DNA of 16,766 bases, from assembly GCA_009774215.1 (NCBI GenBank), contig VSNH01000079.1:1-16766 (forward strand). Direction: 5' to 3'. The translations under genes and the position numbers were made by a program. This document shows, one piece after another, positions 1-7,107 of this stretch. A model generated the notes under the pieces. The model had not been told where the DNA came from. It searched no databases and saw only the letters and a program-made list of their open reading frames with translations. How positions within the stretch are numbered: the first letter of the stretch is position 1; each line of letters opens with the position of its first letter. Source of the stretch: Lachnospiraceae bacterium (GTDB lineage Bacteria > Bacillota > Clostridia > Lachnospirales > Lachnospiraceae).

Positions 1-1
1 G

Positions 2-67
2 GATATTGTGGATGTAGATCAGACGACAGAGTCTGATCTTATGCGGAAATATTTGGGACTGTCATAG
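2..67 (+). CDS. 3' end of an upstream gene, possibly the sugar ABC transporter ATPase
   Basis: An open frame enters from the left edge and gives 21 codons ending in TAG at 65-67. The tail is acidic and finishes ...RKYLGLS. It stops 21 bases before the ATG of an RbsC-type permease, with the permease's GGAGGG between, so the two are almost certainly co-transcribed. In this transporter family the ATP-binding subunit (RbsA/MglA type) usually precedes the permease, so that identity is a positional inference. The residues themselves carry no diagnostic motif. Confidence 0.5.
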   Translation, partial: DIVDVDQTTESDLMRKYLGLS

Positions 68-88
68 ACTTGTTTTGGAGGGACATTT

Positions 89-1003
89 ATGGAAGAACAG
101 AAAAGAGCGAAGTCGAAGGTTTTTAAAGTGCTCACATCGCAGCCGTTTATTCTCTTTGTATTTATTATTCTGGTGGCTGTTGTGACCAATTCCATCAACA
201 GTAAGTTTCTTACATGGGGAACGATCAACAGTATTCTGGGACAGGCAGCCGGGCTTGGCCTTGTGTCTGCGGGAGCGACGGTTCTTGTGATATCCGGTCA
301 TTTTGATATTTCCACGGGAAGAATGCTGGGGCTTGCCATGTGCGCCATGGCGATTATGCTCAACGGCGGTATGCATCCGGTATTGGTATCGGTTCTGGGC
401 ATATTGATCTGTGTCGCCTGCTCTGTGTTTAACGGGGCTGTGTCAATTGCCTTTCAGGCGCCGTCCTTTGTGGTGACACTGGCGACCCAAAATATTTATT
501 ACAGCATTGCGTTGCTTTTGACAAACGGCTATATGCAGACACTGTACGGGAAATACAGGACGCTGGCATCCTTTCGGATTTTTGGCGTGTTTCCGCTGAT
601 CTACCTCATTTTGATTCTGGGGTTTGTGAGTATCCACGTGATTTTGAAGCATACAAGAACCGGGCGTCATGTCTATGCCATCGGAACCAATGAGCGCGCC
701 GCCTATATTTCCGGCGTGAATATTAAGCTCAGCAAGCTTAAGTGTTTTGTGATCAGCGGAATTCTGGTGGGAGTTGCGAGTATGCTGATGCTGTCAAGGA
801 TTAATGCGGCGCAGGCTACCACGGGATACGGTATGGAGACGGAGGCGATCGGCGCGGTAGTGATAGGCGGCTCCTCGATCAATGGCGGGAAAGGCGGCGT
901 GGTGGGGACTTTCATGGGAGTGATTCTTTTGAGCATGATGTCAACCGCAATCAATATGCTCCACATTAATACGTTTTACGATACATGGTATATGGCATTG
1001 TGA
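89..1003 (+). CDS. RbsC-like sugar ABC transporter permease, frameshifted at its C-terminus
   Basis: This is an inner-membrane permease of the ribose/galactose/inositol ABC importer family (BPD_transp_2). A short basic N-terminus is followed by a series of hydrophobic segments, the first at about residues 19-37. Family signatures visible include VLVISGHFDISTGRMLGLA (compare the usual GGIDLSVG), GTNERAAYISGVN and AIGAVVIGGSSINGGKGGVVG. GGAGGG at 77-82 lies 6 bases before the ATG. The frame ends in ...YDTWYMAL after 304 residues. Another frame at 985-1068 encodes the family's expected last membrane segment, so one base appears to have been lost near 980-985; the unbroken protein would be about 326 residues. 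The neighbours are sugar epimerase and dehydrogenase genes. The substrate cannot be told from sequence. A sequencing error is as likely as a real mutation. Confidence 0.85.
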   Translation: MEEQKRAKSKVFKVLTSQPFILFVFIILVAVVTNSINSKFLTWGTINSILGQAAGLGLVSAGATVLVISGHFDISTGRMLGLAMCAMAIMLNGGMHPVLVSVLGILICVACSVFNGAVSIAFQAPSFVVTLATQNIYYSIALLLTNGYMQTLYGKYRTLASFRIFGVFPLIYLILILGFVSIHVILKHTRTGRHVYAIGTNERAAYISGVNIKLSKLKCFVISGILVGVASMLMLSRINAAQATTGYGMETEAIGAVVIGGSSINGGKGGVVGTFMGVILLSMMSTAINMLHINTFYDTWYMAL

Positions 1004-1068
1004 TTCTGCTGGCGCTGGGCACTACGGCGGTGCGCGGTTATACGGTAGGGAAGAGCGGCGGCTTTTGA
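985..1068 (+). other. Displaced C-terminal coding segment of the ABC permease
   Basis: Read from 985 this frame gives MVYGIVILLALGTTAVRGY and about eight more residues, ending in TGA at 1066-1068. A hydrophobic stretch followed by basic residues is how RbsC-type permeases end. It lies in the -1 frame relative to 89-1003 and follows directly from the NTFYD sequence of that frame. A single missing base between the GAT at 980 and the ATG at 985 explains it. No slippery heptamer in the right phase is visible, so programmed frameshifting is unlikely. Confidence 0.7.
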
Positions 1069-1084
1069 TGCGGGGCGGCACATA

Positions 1085-1168
1085 GTGTGAGAAGAACTTC
1101 TAGCCACTCACAGCAGAGGCTGTTTCGTGGAGAAGTTCTAGGAGTTGCCTTGCAACTCCGTCTCACGC
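1085..1168. repeat. Two-armed palindromic intergenic element closed by an 8-bp stem
   Basis: GTGTGAGA (1085-1092) pairs with TCTCACGC (1161-1168), with one G-U pair. Arm 1 spans 1093-1139: AGAACTTCT/AGAAGTTCT, then CCAC/GTGG, then ACAGC/GCTGT around an AGAG loop. Arm 2 spans 1141-1159: GGAGTTGC/GCAACTCC with a CTT loop. Almost every base is paired, so this is a designed three-way junction rather than chance. No T-run follows, so it is not a standard terminator. It could be a dispersed repeat, an RNA processing site or a regulatory RNA. Confidence 0.7.
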
Positions 1169-1169
1169 A

Positions 1170-1197
1170 GGAGAATGCCTGAAATACGGCATTCTCC
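1170..1197. repeat. Perfect 10-bp hairpin beside the 1085-1168 element
   Basis: GGAGAATGCC (1170-1179) and GGCATTCTCC (1188-1197) form a perfect stem around the loop TGAAATAC. A weaker hairpin follows at 1211-1228 (ATTC-GC/GC-GAAT, one mismatch, TGAA loop). No T-tract follows, so termination is doubtful. Together with 1085-1168 these fill most of the gap between the permease and epimerase genes. Confidence 0.6.
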
Positions 1198-1267
1198 GCA
1201 TAAATTTGAGATTCCGCTGAAGCAGAATGGAGATTAGTATGAAAAGCCCGCGGAAACGGAGGAAAAT

Positions 1268-2131
1268 ATGTTTCACATAGGAATGACACAGTGGATTGTC
1301 GGTGATGAGCCGCTTGCGGTAAGCTGCGAGCGTCTGAAACGCTGCGGTTACAACGGCATTGAATTTGCGGCGGAGCCCTACCGCATGGATGCGGGGGAAT
1401 GCAGAAGTCTGCTGGAAAAGTACGGATTGGACTGCCGCTCCCTCTGCGGCATCTTTGATGAGAGCAGGGATTTGACGGCGGATGGCGAGGCGGGAGAGAG
1501 GGCGGTCCAGTACATCAGGGACAGCGTGGATTTTGCGGCGGGAGTCGGGGCGAAGATTATGATTGTCGTACCGTCCCCGGTAGGCAGATGCGTGAAACCG
1601 GAAGGGTTGTCCATGGAAAGGCTGACGGAAAATGCCGTCGGCAATGTGAGAAAAGCGGCGGATTATGCCCTGGAAAAAGGGGTGACGCTGGCGGTCGAAG
1701 CCATCAACCGGTATGAGACCTATTTTGTAAACACCATTGCAAAGGGGCTGGACTTTGTGAAAAGGGTAAACCACCCTGCTGTCGGCATGATGGCGGACCT
1801 GTTTCACATGAATATAGAAGAGGCAGGTCTTGTGGACAGCCTGTATAGGATGCGGGACGAGCTGGTACATGTGCATATCGCGGATAACACGCGGGAAGCA
1901 GCAGGAATGGGGCACATTGACTTTAAGGAAGTGCTCCGCGCATTGCAGAGAATCGGCTATGAAGGCTCCCTGACCATGGAATTTATGTACCGCCTGTCTG
2001 ATCCTTACAGCGCGGCGGGAATCAGCACACAGACAGGCAGGATGGACAGATATGCAAAACAGGCAATCGACTATATCAGGATGACGGAGGAGAGCATTCA
2101 AAATTTTGAAAGCGAGGAGGAAGTACGGTGA
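1268..2131 (+). CDS. D-tagatose/D-psicose 3-epimerase-like TIM-barrel sugar epimerase
   Basis: A cytosolic AP_endonuc_2/xylose-isomerase-like TIM barrel of 287 residues. It carries the four metal ligands of the ketose 3-epimerase family at E144 (AVEAINRYE), D177 (MADLFHMNIEE), H203 (HVHIADN) and E238 (TMEF). Their spacing of 33, 26 and 35 residues equals that of the known D-psicose 3-epimerase ligands (E150, D183, H209, E244). The family epimerises free ketoses, or related keto sugars, at C3 using Mn2+ or Co2+. GGAGG at 1258-1262 sits 5 bases before the ATG. Its stop overlaps the next gene's GTG start by four bases, which implies translational coupling with the dehydrogenase. The true substrate may be a keto sugar made by that dehydrogenase. 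Family assignment is firm; substrate is not. Confidence 0.85.
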   Translation: MFHIGMTQWIVGDEPLAVSCERLKRCGYNGIEFAAEPYRMDAGECRSLLEKYGLDCRSLCGIFDESRDLTADGEAGERAVQYIRDSVDFAAGVGAKIMIVVPSPVGRCVKPEGLSMERLTENAVGNVRKAADYALEKGVTLAVEAINRYETYFVNTIAKGLDFVKRVNHPAVGMMADLFHMNIEEAGLVDSLYRMRDELVHVHIADNTREAAGMGHIDFKEVLRALQRIGYEGSLTMEFMYRLSDPYSAAGISTQTGRMDRYAKQAIDYIRMTEESIQNFESEEEVR

Positions 2132-3192
2132 TAAATATTGGCATAATAGGGTGCGGCAAGATTGCGCAGGTCAGGCATATTCCGGAATATGAGGCGAATG
2201 AGAACGCCAGAATCTGCGGGTTTTATGACATCAATCAGGAACGGGCAGGGGAGCTTGCGAAAAAGTATCAGGCAAAGGTTTATGACTCTTATGAGGAACT
2301 GCTGGCGGATGATACCATTGATGCGGTGTCGGTGTGCGCGGCTAACAGTGTACACGCAGCCATCACCATAGCGGCATTGGAGGCAGGAAAACATGTGCTT
2401 TGCGAAAAACCTATGGCGATGGCATTGACGGACTGCGAAGCGATGGTGAGAGCTGCGAGACAGAATGACAGGATTTTGATGATTGACCAGAACCAGAGAC
2501 TTGCCGGTGCGCACAGGGAGGCAAAGCGGATGATAGACGCGGGGGAAATAGGGGATATCCTTGCTTTCCGTACCACTTTCGGGCACGGCGGGCCGGAGAC
2601 TTGGAGCATAGACCCCGGGAAAAGCACATGGTTTTTTGATAAGGACAAAGCGGTCATGGGAGTCATGGCGGATCTTGGCATCCATAAGACGGATTTGATC
2701 CAGTTTTTGACATCACAGAAAATTGTGGAGGTTACGGCGCGGCTGGTGACGCTTCACAAAAAGGACGGAGCGGGGGAGCTGATCGGCGTGGATGACAACG
2801 CGTTTTGTATTTACCGGTTGTCCGGCGGCGCGACGGGAACCATGACTGCGTCGTGGACCCATTATGGGGCGGAGGATAATTCTACGGTTCTCTACGGGAC
2901 AAAGGGAATGATGAAAATATATGACGATCCGGTACATAGCATTGTGGTCATGAAGGAAGACGGCACCCGGAAAGAATATGATGCGGAGGCAATGCAGACG
3001 AACGATAACCAGACAAACTCGGGCGTTATTGATTTGTTTATAGAATGTCAGGAAAGCGGGAGAGAGCCGGAAATTTCCGGGGAGTCTGTTTTGCAGGCAA
3101 TGCGGGCTGTGTTCGGAAGCGTCGAGTCCTCGCAAAAGGGGCGTACAGTTACTGTAAACGGGGAAGATCAGGAAGGCACGGGCGAAGCCTGA
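2128..3192 (+). CDS. Gfo/Idh/MocA-family NAD(P)-dependent sugar or polyol dehydrogenase
   Basis: A cytosolic two-domain oxidoreductase of 354 residues. The N-terminal Rossmann fold opens with IGIIGCGKIAQ, binding NAD(P). The EKP motif (E93-K94-P95) contains the catalytic lysine. The family's active-site aspartate and histidine appear as D182 and H186 in ADLGIHKTDL. The C-terminal half is the usual alpha/beta substrate domain. It begins with GTG inside the GTGA overlap with the upstream epimerase, preceded by GAGGAGG at 2114-2120, so the pair is probably made in fixed ratio. Relatives oxidise inositols, glucose derivatives or glycosides at a ring hydroxyl. Being flanked by two TIM-barrel isomerases suggests the product is a keto sugar that is then rearranged. 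The substrate cannot be read from the sequence. Confidence 0.88.
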   Translation: MINIGIIGCGKIAQVRHIPEYEANENARICGFYDINQERAGELAKKYQAKVYDSYEELLADDTIDAVSVCAANSVHAAITIAALEAGKHVLCEKPMAMALTDCEAMVRAARQNDRILMIDQNQRLAGAHREAKRMIDAGEIGDILAFRTTFGHGGPETWSIDPGKSTWFFDKDKAVMGVMADLGIHKTDLIQFLTSQKIVEVTARLVTLHKKDGAGELIGVDDNAFCIYRLSGGATGTMTASWTHYGAEDNSTVLYGTKGMMKIYDDPVHSIVVMKEDGTRKEYDAEAMQTNDNQTNSGVIDLFIECQESGREPEISGESVLQAMRAVFGSVESSQKGRTVTVNGEDQEGTGEA

Positions 3193-3213
3193 GACCTGCA
3201 CATGGAGGCGTAT

Positions 3214-4131
3214 ATGAAAATAGGATTTATTACTTCTATTCTGGAGGATTATGCATATGAAGAAATGATAGACACCGCGTCCGCGCTCGGATTTGCGTGC
3301 GTGGAGGCGGCGTGTTGGCCGGCGGGCGGCGCTGAGCGGCGCTATGCGGGGGTGTCCCATATTGATGTGGGGCGCGTGATAGAGGATGAGTCGTACAGGA
3401 AACATATACTTTCCTATGCGAAGGAGAGAAATATCGAGATATCCGCCCTTGCCTATTATCCAAATACCATGGATGGAGATTTGAAAAAGCGAAAGGAAAA
3501 TATCTGCCATCTGAAAAAAGTCATCAGGGCGTCTGCTCTTCTGGAAATTTATATGACCACGACGTTTATCGGGAGGGATCAGCATAAAACCATAGAGGAG
3601 AATCTGGCGCTGTTTGATGAGGTTTGGCCGGACATCATAAAGTATGCGGAGGAAAATCGGGTTAAAATAGGGATAGAAAACTGTCCTATGCTATTTGGGG
3701 CTGACCAGTGGCCGGGCGGGCAGAACCTGATGACCACGCCGGTGATCTGGAGAGAACTGTTTGGGCGGATAGAAAGCGATTATTTTGGATTAAATTATGA
3801 TCCCAGTCATTTTGTCTGGCAGGGCATGGATTATATTCAGCCGATTTATGAATTCAGGGATAAGCTGTTTCACGTTCATTTTAAGGACATTAAAATAAGG
3901 AAAGATAAGCTGGCGGCGTGTGGAATCATGGCCTATCCACTGGACTTTATGCAGCCGAAGATACCGGGTCTTGGCGATATAGACTGGGGGGCGTTTGTGT
4001 CGGCGCTTACGGATATCGGGTATGACGGATATGCGTGTATTGAAGTGGAGGACAGAGCCTTTGAGGGCAGCAGGGAAAAAGTCAGGAAATCTTTGTCGCA
4101 GTCTAAGCGGTATTTAGAGCAGTTCGTATGA
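3214..4131 (+). CDS. Second sugar isomerase/epimerase of the AP_endonuc_2 TIM-barrel family
   Basis: A 305-residue TIM barrel starting MKIGFITSILEDYAYEE. The metal-binding set is visible at E155 (IGIENCP), D196 (NYDPSHF), H222 (HVHFKD) and E277 (CIEVED). The D-to-H spacing of 26 matches the first epimerase, but H-to-E is 55 residues, so there is an insertion near the last strand and the active site differs. I chose the ATG at 3214 because GGAGG (3204-3208) lies 5 bases upstream; the ATG at 3202 overlaps that site. It is the last gene of the sugar operon, 21 bases after the dehydrogenase, and is followed by a strong hairpin. It could be an isomerase, epimerase, dehydratase or deglycosylating lyase. 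Confidence 0.8.
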   Translation: MKIGFITSILEDYAYEEMIDTASALGFACVEAACWPAGGAERRYAGVSHIDVGRVIEDESYRKHILSYAKERNIEISALAYYPNTMDGDLKKRKENICHLKKVIRASALLEIYMTTTFIGRDQHKTIEENLALFDEVWPDIIKYAEENRVKIGIENCPMLFGADQWPGGQNLMTTPVIWRELFGRIESDYFGLNYDPSHFVWQGMDYIQPIYEFRDKLFHVHFKDIKIRKDKLAACGIMAYPLDFMQPKIPGLGDIDWGAFVSALTDIGYDGYACIEVEDRAFEGSREKVRKSLSQSKRYLEQFV

Positions 4132-4141
4132 GAGGTGCAAT

Positions 4142-4172
4142 CGAGCAGGGAAGATTCCTCTTCCCCTGCTCG
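4142..4172 (+). terminator. Hairpin at the end of the sugar operon
   Basis: CGAGCAGGGAAGA pairs with TCTTCCCCTGCTCG, one bulged C, loop TTCC. It begins 10 bases after the stop of the second isomerase. The stem is very strong but no T-run follows on the plus strand, so it may be a weak terminator or a 3'-end stabiliser. Confidence 0.55.
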
Positions 4173-4174
4173 CC

Positions 4175-4224
4175 GCGCGGCCCGCATGCTGCGAAACAGC
4201 AAACTTCCATATGCGGGCCAGCGC
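4175..4224. repeat. Palindromic element between convergent genes
   Basis: GCGC-GGCCCGCAT (4175-4187) pairs with ATGCGGGCC-a-GCGC (4211-4224), 13 bp with one bulge. A nested GCTG/CAGC hairpin sits at 4188-4200. No T-run is present in either direction. It resembles the other palindromic intergenic elements in this window in style, not in sequence. Confidence 0.5.
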
Positions 4225-4232
4225 ATGAACAA

Positions 4233-4258
4233 GAGGCGGGTGCAAAAGCATCCGCCTC
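4233..4258 (-). terminator. Probable rpsT terminator
   Basis: GAGGCGGG-TGC (4233-4243) pairs with GCA-TCCGCCTC (4247-4258) around an AAAA loop on the plus strand. Read on the minus strand it lies about 40 bases past the rpsT stop and is followed by TTGTTC, a weak T-rich tail. This fits an intrinsic terminator for rpsT. Confidence 0.6.
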
Positions 4259-4296
4259 ACATAACGTCATATCATAATAAGATCGTACCGCGCTCC

Positions 4297-4560
4297 CTAC
4301 GCCATCTTGTTCACTGCAAGGGCCATGCGGGAAACTTTTCTGGCAGAGGTATTCTTATGGTATACGCCTTTCTTGGTAGCCTTGTCGATCGCGGAAGTTG
4401 CGGCAAGCAGCGCGCTCTGTGCGGCAGCCTTATCCTTCGCCTCGATGGCAGCGTACACTTTCTTGATCGCTGTCTTAACGCCGGACTTGATGGATTTGTT
4501 TCTCTCAGCCTTCGTCCTGTTTACCAGAATTCTCTTTTTTGCAGATTTGATATTAGCCAT
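4297..4560 (-). CDS. rpsT: 30S ribosomal protein S20
   Basis: S20 binds 16S rRNA early in assembly of the small subunit. The 87-residue protein begins MANIKSAKKRILVNRTKAE and ends in ...SRMALAVNKMA. It is lysine- and alanine-rich and alpha-helical throughout, with the usual family length. An earlier in-frame ATG would add MEDV, but those codons contain the GGAGG ribosome binding site, so the ATG whose first base is 4560 is the start. It is the only clear minus-strand gene here and has its own promoter and terminator. rpsT beside gpr and lepA is common in Firmicutes. Confidence 0.97.
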   Translation of the reverse strand: MANIKSAKKRILVNRTKAERNKSIKSGVKTAIKKVYAAIEAKDKAAAQSALLAATSAIDKATKKGVYHKNTSARKVSRMALAVNKMA

Positions 4561-4631
4561 AACATCCTCCATTTCAAAACATCAATACTTTATTTTCTTC
4601 TTTATATATTGGACAGAGACACACGCATATT

Positions 4632-4660
4632 ATTTTAGATTATGGAAAAGGGGATGTCAA
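4632..4660 (-). promoter_or_regulatory. Sigma-A promoter for rpsT
   Basis: On the minus strand a perfect TTGACA (plus-strand TGTCAA, 4655-4660) and TAAAAT (plus-strand ATTTTA, 4632-4637) are separated by exactly 17 bases. They lie about 70 bases upstream of the rpsT start, leaving a short AT-rich leader. This is a strong housekeeping promoter, as expected for a ribosomal protein gene. Confidence 0.8.
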
Positions 4661-4787
4661 TACATATTTTGTTTATTTCTGCAAAAAATAGAAATCAAAA
4701 TGGGCAGGCGAAAGATTGGCGCATAAACTATAATAGCTGCAAAAGAAAAGTAAGCGGCTGCGAAGCCAGAAAGGAATGGAAATTGCT

Positions 4788-5654
4788 ATGGATAGCTGGT
4801 CAAATGTCAGGACGGACTTGGCGTTGGAAGCCAGAGAAAGTGTTGGGGAAGAAGAGTCCGGGCTTCATGGAGTGAAAGTGGAAGAGCACTATGACGAGGA
4901 GAGCGACGTGCATATTACCCGGGTGGTTATAGAGACGAAAAACGGGGCTAAGGCGCTGGGAAAACCCATGGGAACCTATATTACGCTGGAGGCGCCCGCC
5001 ATGACGGAGCCGGAGGAGGACTATCATCAGGAGATATCCGGCATTCTGGCCGAGCAGCTTCGGGGGATTCTTCCCAACCCGGATCAGGAACAGTCGATTC
5101 TGGTGGTGGGGCTTGGAAACCGGGAGGTCACGGCGGATTCCCTCGGGCCGAACGTGGTGGATAATCTCTTTGTCAACAGGCATATTGTACTGGAATACGG
5201 CAAGGTGGCTTACAACCGGACGAAGATGCATCTGGTGAGCAGCCTGGTGCCGGGCGTTATGGCGAAGACGGGCATGGAATCCGCGGAGATCATCAAGGGT
5301 GTGATCGGAGAGACGAAGCCGGATCTGGTGATCGTGATTGACGCGCTGGCGGCCCGCTCCACCAAGCGTTTAAACCGCACCATCCAGATCACGAACACGG
5401 GCATTCATCCCGGCTCCGGCGTGGGAAACCACAGAAACGCCATCACGGAAGAGACGCTTCATATTCCGGTACTGGCGCTGGGTGTGCCGACGGTGGTGGA
5501 CGCGGCCACGATTGTGGGCGACGCTATGGGAGAGCGGCCCGCCACGCTCAAGGAACTTAACAACATGTATGTGACCACAAAGGATGTGGATCAGCAGATC
5601 CGTCAGATCAGCCACATTATCTGCGACGGGATCAACGGTGCGCTGAATCTCTGA
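4788..5654 (+). CDS. gpr: Germination protease GPR, short form
   Basis: GPR is made in the forespore as a zymogen and degrades small acid-soluble spore proteins at germination. The 288-residue protein has the RTDLALEA motif near its N-terminus, where the propeptide is normally cleaved. The two aspartates required in the Bacillus enzyme appear as D117 (VTADSLGP) and D185 (IDALAAR). GIHPGSGVGN and GVPTVVDAATI are also conserved. A region of roughly 70 residues near the C-terminus of the B. subtilis protein, between VVDAATI and the final helices, is missing. I prefer the ATG at 4788; the ATG at 4776 directly abuts AAGGA. It precedes spoIIP, the classic pairing. No clear sigma-F/G promoter was found upstream. 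Confidence 0.93.
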   Translation: MDSWSNVRTDLALEARESVGEEESGLHGVKVEEHYDEESDVHITRVVIETKNGAKALGKPMGTYITLEAPAMTEPEEDYHQEISGILAEQLRGILPNPDQEQSILVVGLGNREVTADSLGPNVVDNLFVNRHIVLEYGKVAYNRTKMHLVSSLVPGVMAKTGMESAEIIKGVIGETKPDLVIVIDALAARSTKRLNRTIQITNTGIHPGSGVGNHRNAITEETLHIPVLALGVPTVVDAATIVGDAMGERPATLKELNNMYVTTKDVDQQIRQISHIICDGINGALNL

Positions 5655-5741
5655 CAGGGAGAGAAAGCGTGAAATAAACTATTCGGTACAGGCCGAAGCA
5701 TTTACGCATGAACCTGCATTCGCCGTGCATATATCTTTAGT

Positions 5742-7064
5742 ATGTACAAGAATAGAAAATGGGTGAAATATATTTTAATAGCGGTTGTTATTATATCGGT
5801 CGGGTTTGGATGTGCGGAGCTTTGGCGGGGGCGTGAGAAGAAAACGGAGGCTTCCGCTTTCCATGGGATTGTGGAGGAGCTGGTGATGGAGCCTTACCTG
5901 CCCGGCATACGCAGGATGAGCGAGGCCAACCATATGCCGTCGGGGGACGGCTTTTTGAGGAAGGCCCTGCTGGCCCAATATCCGGGACTGCTCTATGCGC
6001 TGGAGAACGGGACGGAGAGCGTGACGGAAAGCGATTACGCCAGACTGCCGCTGCCGGAGGGCAGCGATGAGGATTACAAGGGGCTGCCGGAGGAAGCGCT
6101 TGAGTACGGTGATGACGCCATGCATCTGGAAAAGAATCTGGAGTCGGCTCTCTTAAAAGAAAACGAGCGCTATTTATCTGCGGAACAGGAAGAAGAACCG
6201 GAACCGGAGACGGATGATGGCGAGGAAGAACAGTCTTTTGCGCGGGCGGAGGAGAAAAGCTACCGCTACCGTTTTGAGGAATTATCTTCCTATGAGGAAC
6301 TGATTAAGGCGTTTTATGCGGTGGACAGCACCACCGTTGCGGGGGAAGGGCTTCTGCGGGCGGAGACGTTTTTGGAAAAGGATATGCGGATTCAGGGGGA
6401 TGCGGACGCGCCCCAGATTTTGCTTTATCACACCCATTCCAAGGAGAGCTTTGCGGATTCCGTGCCGGGTGACGAGAACGGAGGGATCGTGGGGGCGGGA
6501 GAGTATCTGGCGCAGCTTTTGCGGGAGGAATATGGGTACAATGTGATACATGATACAGGATGCTACGACGAGGACAGGGCCTACGCCTACAACAATTCGC
6601 TGCCTGCCATTGAGACTATTTTGCAGGAGAACCCTTCCATTGAGGCGGTGATCGACCTGCACCGCGATGAAATGCCTGCGGACAGGCGTCTGGTGATGGA
6701 ACTGCAGGGACGGCCCACCGCACAATTCATGTTCTTTAACGGTCTGTGCCGCACGAAAAAGGGGGAGATCGCGCAGCTGGAAAATCCCTATCTGGCGGAC
6801 AATCTGGCGCTGTCCTTCCAGATGCAGGCGGCCTGTAATGAGTATTATCCCGGGATCGCCCGCAGAATCTACCTGAAAGCTTACCGCTATAATATGCACC
6901 TCTGTCCGAAATCCCTGCTGATTGAGCTGGGCGCGCAGAACAATACGGAGGAGGAAATACATAACGCATGTGATGTTTTGGCCCATGTGCTGGATCTTGT
7001 TTTCGGCGGCAGGGAGCCGGAGCGGGGAGAGGATACGGGAGAGGAGGCGCCTGAGGGGGATTGA
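5742..7064 (+). CDS. spoIIP: Stage II sporulation protein P (engulfment peptidoglycan hydrolase)
   Basis: SpoIIP is an amidase/endopeptidase that works with SpoIID and SpoIIM to thin septal peptidoglycan during engulfment. Residues 9-28 form one membrane anchor (KYILIAVVIISVGFGCAELW); the rest would face the intermembrane space. A variable region with an acidic Glu/Pro linker near residues 148-165 leads to the catalytic domain from about residue 225. It shows LLYHTHSKE (H230, H232), a GAGEYL helix, VIDLHRDEM and LIELGAQNNTEEEI. The length of 440 is within the family's range. No Shine-Dalgarno sequence is visible before the ATG at 5742, unlike every neighbour. It sits 87 bases after gpr. The acidic C-terminal tail is poorly conserved and may be disordered. 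Confidence 0.93.
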   Translation: MYKNRKWVKYILIAVVIISVGFGCAELWRGREKKTEASAFHGIVEELVMEPYLPGIRRMSEANHMPSGDGFLRKALLAQYPGLLYALENGTESVTESDYARLPLPEGSDEDYKGLPEEALEYGDDAMHLEKNLESALLKENERYLSAEQEEEPEPETDDGEEEQSFARAEEKSYRYRFEELSSYEELIKAFYAVDSTTVAGEGLLRAETFLEKDMRIQGDADAPQILLYHTHSKESFADSVPGDENGGIVGAGEYLAQLLREEYGYNVIHDTGCYDEDRAYAYNNSLPAIETILQENPSIEAVIDLHRDEMPADRRLVMELQGRPTAQFMFFNGLCRTKKGEIAQLENPYLADNLALSFQMQAACNEYYPGIARRIYLKAYRYNMHLCPKSLLIELGAQNNTEEEIHNACDVLAHVLDLVFGGREPERGEDTGEEAPEGD

Positions 7065-7066
7065 TG

Positions 7067-7095
7067 TGGACATTCGGGTGAGGATTTGATATACT
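7067..7095 (+). promoter_or_regulatory. Sigma-A-like promoter for the lepA leader
   Basis: TGGACA (7067-7072) and TATACT (7090-7095) are separated by exactly 17 bases, one mismatch each from consensus. The expected start near 7102 lies just before the first stem of the structured leader. The -35 box begins right after the spoIIP stop. Confidence 0.6.
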
Positions 7096-7107
7096 GTGTT
7101 AGGCAAT

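Noticed and set aside
970..1003. Programmed -1 frameshift in the permease gene
   Set aside because: No slippery heptamer in phase and no downstream pseudoknot next to the shift; a simple one-base loss is more likely.
1163..2101. Long minus-strand open frame of 312 codons opposite the epimerase gene
   Set aside because: It mirrors a well-supported plus-strand gene, has no recognisable motifs and is rich in His, Arg and Cys as antisense shadows are.
2713..3585. Minus-strand open frame of 290 codons across the dehydrogenase/isomerase junction
   Set aside because: It spans two convincing plus-strand genes in antisense, with no ribosome binding site and no family resemblance.
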